A DNA stretch of 64,000 nucleotides, taken from Phycisphaerales bacterium. Its GTDB lineage: Bacteria > Planctomycetota > Phycisphaerae > UBA1845. The notes beneath the pieces were generated by a model, which was not told the DNA's origin, ran no database searches, and was given only the letters and a program-made list of their open reading frames with translations. Each line of letters starts with the position of its first letter. Position 1 is the stretch's first letter. Shown piece by piece: positions 61,159 through 64,000 of the stretch. Position numbers and translations under genes: made by a program. Where the stretch lies: the NCBI GenBank assembly GCA_020639095.1, contig JACKHH010000002.1, positions 169,455 to 233,454 on the forward strand, given 5' to 3'.

Positions 61159-64000
61159 TTACTTCCGGCGGCGACGCTGGTACTTCATCCTGCCGAACGC
61201 GGCGAACATCATCCACAGGCTCATGCCACCCATCGCACCGCAGGGCGCGGCGCCGCACTGCGCCGTCTCGTCAACCGGGCAGCCGTCGGCATCAACCGTC
61301 ACCCCTTCCGGCGTGTCCGGGCACATATCGTCCTCGTCGGCGACGCCGTCACCGTCCGCGTCGTCCGGGATGTCCTGACCCGGAGGCGTGGGCTGCGGCG
61401 TCGGGGTGGGCGTAGCTGTCGGTTCCGGCGTCGGCGTCGGTTCGGGTGTGGGCGTGGGCGTCGGGGTCGGTTCGACCACGATCTGCGACGGCGAGCAGCC
61501 GTCCGCGTTCGCCTCTTCGTCAACCGGCGTATCGTCGCACATATCGATGTCGTTGCTCACACCATCGTCGTCGTCATCAAGCTGCGATGCCGCACAACCC
61601 ACTTCGTCCACCTCGGCATTGGCGGGCGTGTTCGGGCAGAGGTCATCGTTGTTGTTCACGCCGTCGTCGTCGCTGTCGATGGGGAAGCCACCGCCTCCAC
61701 CGCCGCCACCACCACCTCCGCCGCCACCGCCACCACCGGACGAATCGCAGGCGTCGCCCAGACCGTCGCCGTCGCTATCGGCCTGACTGGGGTTGGAATC
61801 GAGCGGGCAGTTGTCGCACTCGTCGATCACGACGTCGCCGTCAAGATCATCTGCCGTTCCGGCGAATATGTCGCAACCATCCAGAATGCCGTTCGAGTTG
61901 CAATCGTTGTCGGGGAACTCGCACTCATCCGGCACGCCGTTCGTGTTGCAGTCGGCGAAGACCTCGCACGCGTCGACGATGCCATTGGTGTTGCAGTCCG
62001 TATCGCACTCGTCGGGCACGCCGTTGGCGTCGCAGTCGTCGCTGGTACCACCGACGACGTCGTACGAGTCGGGCACGTTGTTGCCGTTGCAATCGTCGAA
62101 CGTGTCGCAGGCGTCGCCGATCCCGTCGGTGTCCTTGTCCTTCTGATCCGGGTTGTAATCGTCCGGACAGTTGTCGCAGGCGTCGATGATGCCGTCGGCA
62201 TCGGGATCGTGCGTCGCGAGCTCGCACACGTCGAGCACGCCGTTGGTATCGCAGTCGTTGCCCGCGTTGATTTCGCAAACGTCGAGCACGTCGTTGGCGT
62301 TGCAGTCGCTATTGGCGTCAAGCTCGCACGCGTCATGCACGCCGCTGTTGTCGCAATCATTGCCCACCAGTTCGCACTCGTCGGGCACGTTGCTCGCATC
62401 GCAGTCGGTGCTGGTGCCACCCGCGATGTCATCGGCATCGTCCACGCCGTTGTTGTTGCAGTCTTCAAACGGCGCGACGCACGAATCGAGCATGCCGTCG
62501 CCGTTGCAGTCGAATTCGGTGTGGTCGGCGATCTCGCGGCCATCGACCGTGTCGTTCGTGTTGCAGTCCGTGCTGCCGGCCGTAACGTCCACGAAGTAGT
62601 CAAACCGCGCGGTGAACGCACTGCCGACCTCGTTCTCAGCGAAGACGCCGATGCGCGACACGTTCAACGTACGCACGAAGGTGTGGAAGTTCGTAAAGGT
62701 CGTGCCGTTCGTCGACTTGGCAACGATCCACACGTTGCCTGACCGGGTGATCCGCACCCACAAGGGATTGGCCAGGTCGAAAACGGTGTCGAACTGGAAC
62801 TTCTGCACTTCAGCATTCGGAGCACCGACCTTCGCGACACCCGAGTAAAAGAACGAGCGGCCATCAAGGTTCGAAGCGTCGACGCGGAAGAAGCGGTTGC
62901 GTGACTCCTCGATGAGAATGCCCTGCGTCTGCTGGATCATCACCGCGTTCGTGTCGAACTCGGGCGTGAACTTCGCCTCGATGACGAAGTCAACATTGTC
63001 GACATCCTGCATGACCACGGGGACGTTGTTCGTGGTGATGAACGCCGAGTGGTTGTGCGTCGGATCGACGGTGATCAGCAGTTCGTCATTGGTAACGCTC
63101 GCCGATGAGGCGTCGTTCAGCGGATTCTCAAACGTCCATGCCGAGTTCGGCGACGACTTGCCGCACGTCGTGCTGAAGTTGTCCGACGCGAAGCCCAGCG
63201 GAATGGCATCCGACAGGAAGTTCGCGGTCACCGACACATCGCTGTTCATCACGATGTTCAGCGGGTTGTTGGCTGAGACCACGCCACCGGTCCAACCGTC
63301 AAACTGCGAGCCGAAGTCGGGCGTCGCGGTGAGCGCAACGTTCGTGCCCGGGGCGTACGCGTGCTGATCGGGATTGACCGACACCGAACCCGCACCCGCC
63401 ACGTTGACCGTCAACTCATACAGCCCGGCATCCTCCGGATTGATCGGAGCCGACGTGTCAAAGAAGTAATCGAACTTGGCCGTGTGATTGGTGCCGTTCG
63501 CGTTCGCGGCGAACAGGCTGACTGCGGTCACATCGAGCGATGAAACCATGTCGGCTGCGACCGTCGTGTAGTTGGTGCCGTTCAACGAGTAGCCGACGGT
63601 GAACGCGCTCTCGGCCCGGGAGATCTTCAACCAGAATGGTGCGTCCGAATTGGTCGGCAGCGTCTGGAAGACATCGTCGATCAGGGCGTTCGTCGAAATG
63701 TCAGCCACATAGATCGCGGGGTTGTTGTTGAAGTCGAGCAACTCGACGCGAAGGAAACGACGATTGTCCTGCTCAATCAACACACCCTGACCCGCGTTCA
63801 TGCCGGAGTCGAGCGACGAGTTGAACTTGACCTCGATCTCAAAATCGCTGTCACCCAGCGGCACGGACTGACGCAAACGCGGCACGTTGTTGTCGTCGAT
63901 CCACGGCTCGTGAACGACGGACGGATCTGGATTCAGACGCAGCTCGCCACCGACCTGCTCGTAGGTCGACGCATCGGCAGCGGGATTTACAAATTCCCAA
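61159..64000 (-). CDS. Large secreted protein with repeated DUF1349-like domains, DCN/TSP3 repeats and C-terminal sorting tail (N-terminus outside window)
   Basis: The frame is open to the right edge, so the N-terminus is missing; 946 residues are visible. Two DUF1349-like domains (codons 64000-63445 and about 63175-62580), each beginning WxFxNP, flank a short InlB-like/beta-repeat (about 63440-63190). They are followed by DCN-type loops (about 62570-61850), a TSP3-like acidic stretch split by about 17 glycines (61687-61737), a Pro-Thr linker (61395-61470), another TSP3 repeat, and a C-terminus CGAMGGMSLWMMFAAFGR-type hydrophobic segment with a YQRRRRK tail. This tail resembles a CTERM-type sorting signal. 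It is related in domain content to the neighbouring 1878-aa protein. Confidence 0.88.
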   Translation of the reverse strand, partial: WEFVNPAADASTYEQVGGELRLNPDPSVVHEPWIDDNNVPRLRQSVPLGDSDFEIEVKFNSSLDSGMNAGQGVLIEQDNRRFLRVELLDFNNNPAIYVADISTNALIDDVFQTLPTNSDAPFWLKISRAESAFTVGYSLNGTNYTTVAADMVSSLDVTAVSLFAANANGTNHTAKFDYFFDTSAPINPEDAGLYELTVNVAGAGSVSVNPDQHAYAPGTNVALTATPDFGSQFDGWTGGVVSANNPLNIVMNSDVSVTANFLSDAIPLGFASDNFSTTCGKSSPNSAWTFENPLNDASSASVTNDELLITVDPTHNHSAFITTNNVPVVMQDVDNVDFVIEAKFTPEFDTNAVMIQQTQGILIEESRNRFFRVDASNLDGRSFFYSGVAKVGAPNAEVQKFQFDTVFDLANPLWVRITRSGNVWIVAKSTNGTTFTNFHTFVRTLNVSRIGVFAENEVGSAFTARFDYFVDVTAGSTDCNTNDTVDGREIADHTEFDCNGDGMLDSCVAPFEDCNNNGVDDADDIAGGTSTDCDASNVPDECELVGNDCDNSGVHDACELDANSDCNANDVLDVCEINAGNDCDTNGVLDVCELATHDPDADGIIDACDNCPDDYNPDQKDKDTDGIGDACDTFDDCNGNNVPDSYDVVGGTSDDCDANGVPDECDTDCNTNGIVDACEVFADCNTNGVPDECEFPDNDCNSNGILDGCDIFAGTADDLDGDVVIDECDNCPLDSNPSQADSDGDGLGDACDSSGGGGGGGGGGGGGGGGGFPIDSDDDGVNNNDDLCPNTPANAEVDEVGCAASQLDDDDDGVSNDIDMCDDTPVDEEANADGCSPSQIVVEPTPTPTPTPEPTPTPEPTATPTPTPQPTPPGQDIPDDADGDGVADEDDMCPDTPEGVTVDADGCPVDETAQCGAAPCGAMGGMSLWMMFAAFGRMKYQRRRRK
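61687..61737 (-). repeat. Glycine-encoding trinucleotide tract (17 codons)
   Basis: Seventeen consecutive GGN codons (GGT, GGC and GGA mixed) encode a poly-Gly linker between a DCN region and a TSP3 region of the right-edge protein. Codon mixing lowers slippage, but length variation between strains is plausible. Confidence 0.85.

Noticed and set aside
61030..62742. 570-codon plus-strand frame
   Set aside because: Antisense to the DCN/TSP3 gene; Val/Ala/Arg-rich repeats mirror the acidic repeats of the coding strand.

Overview
The window reads as a bacterial chromosome segment from a planctomycete, most likely of the Phycisphaerae type. The DNA is GC-rich and densely coding on both strands. 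The family evidence is the set of large secreted proteins with tandem acidic Cys repeats of the type DCNxNGxPDEC, dockerin-like EF-hand ends, a prepilin-like protein with the H/DG-rich C-terminus common in planctomycetes, membrane proteins with a CxxCGYDL...CPECG zinc ribbon, and LpxB, which implies lipid A synthesis. The taxonomic placement is inferred from these features and not computed.

Layout. 0.2-3.8 kb: secreted thermolysin-type (M4) protease with adhesive C-terminal modules. 3.9-6.0 kb (minus): a two-component pair with a 4-bp GTGA overlap. 6.1-12.2 kb (plus): a tight six-gene run (cytochrome c, unknown 164-aa protein, lipoprotein, SDR reductase fused to an SCP2-like domain, alpha/beta hydrolase, short adenylate-forming ligase) that looks like an uncharacterised acyl-activation and reduction pathway. 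12.3-19.5 kb (minus): a CusCBA/CzcCBA-like heavy-metal RND efflux operon with a tiny lipoprotein and a beta-barrel protein, divergent from a CusRS-like two-component system at 20.0-22.2 kb. 22.25-22.33 kb: tRNA-Leu(UAG). 22.5-25.9 kb (minus): the core block rpsB-tsf-pyrH-frr with an internal terminator. 26.1-27.3 kb: lpxB. 27.3-30.5 kb: structured inverted-repeat DNA and a duplicated pair of zinc-ribbon membrane proteins, each followed by a copy of the same intergenic repeat. 30.8 kb: orphan Flp pilin.

31.0-33.2 kb (minus): ABC-2 exporter. 33.4-36.2 kb (minus): alkaline-phosphatase-superfamily membrane protein with a Thr in the nucleophile position, and an unknown membrane-anchored protein. 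36.3 kb: cysC (APS kinase) with a strong terminator. 37.0-38.5 kb: AraC/GyrI regulator and a VOC-fold lipoprotein. 38.8-39.9 kb: pseudopilin-like protein. 40.2-42.9 kb: a nine-heme c-type cytochrome with PKD and dockerin-like modules. 43.2-45.2 kb: an HDOD-GGDEF-PilZ signalling protein. 45.3 kb: RDD membrane protein. 46.1-50.6 kb (minus): MacAB-like tripartite ABC export genes. 50.9-64.0 kb (minus): three giant secreted proteins (beta-helix, FN3/DCN-repeat, and DUF1349-like/TSP3 architectures); the last runs off the right edge.

The most promising undescribed unit is the 6.1-12.2 kb operon with its divergent two-component regulator. The most striking non-coding signal is a 158-nt element at 27463-27620 bounded by perfect 23-bp inverted arms and containing a perfect 18-bp hairpin. 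No insertion sequences, CRISPR arrays or rRNA genes were seen.
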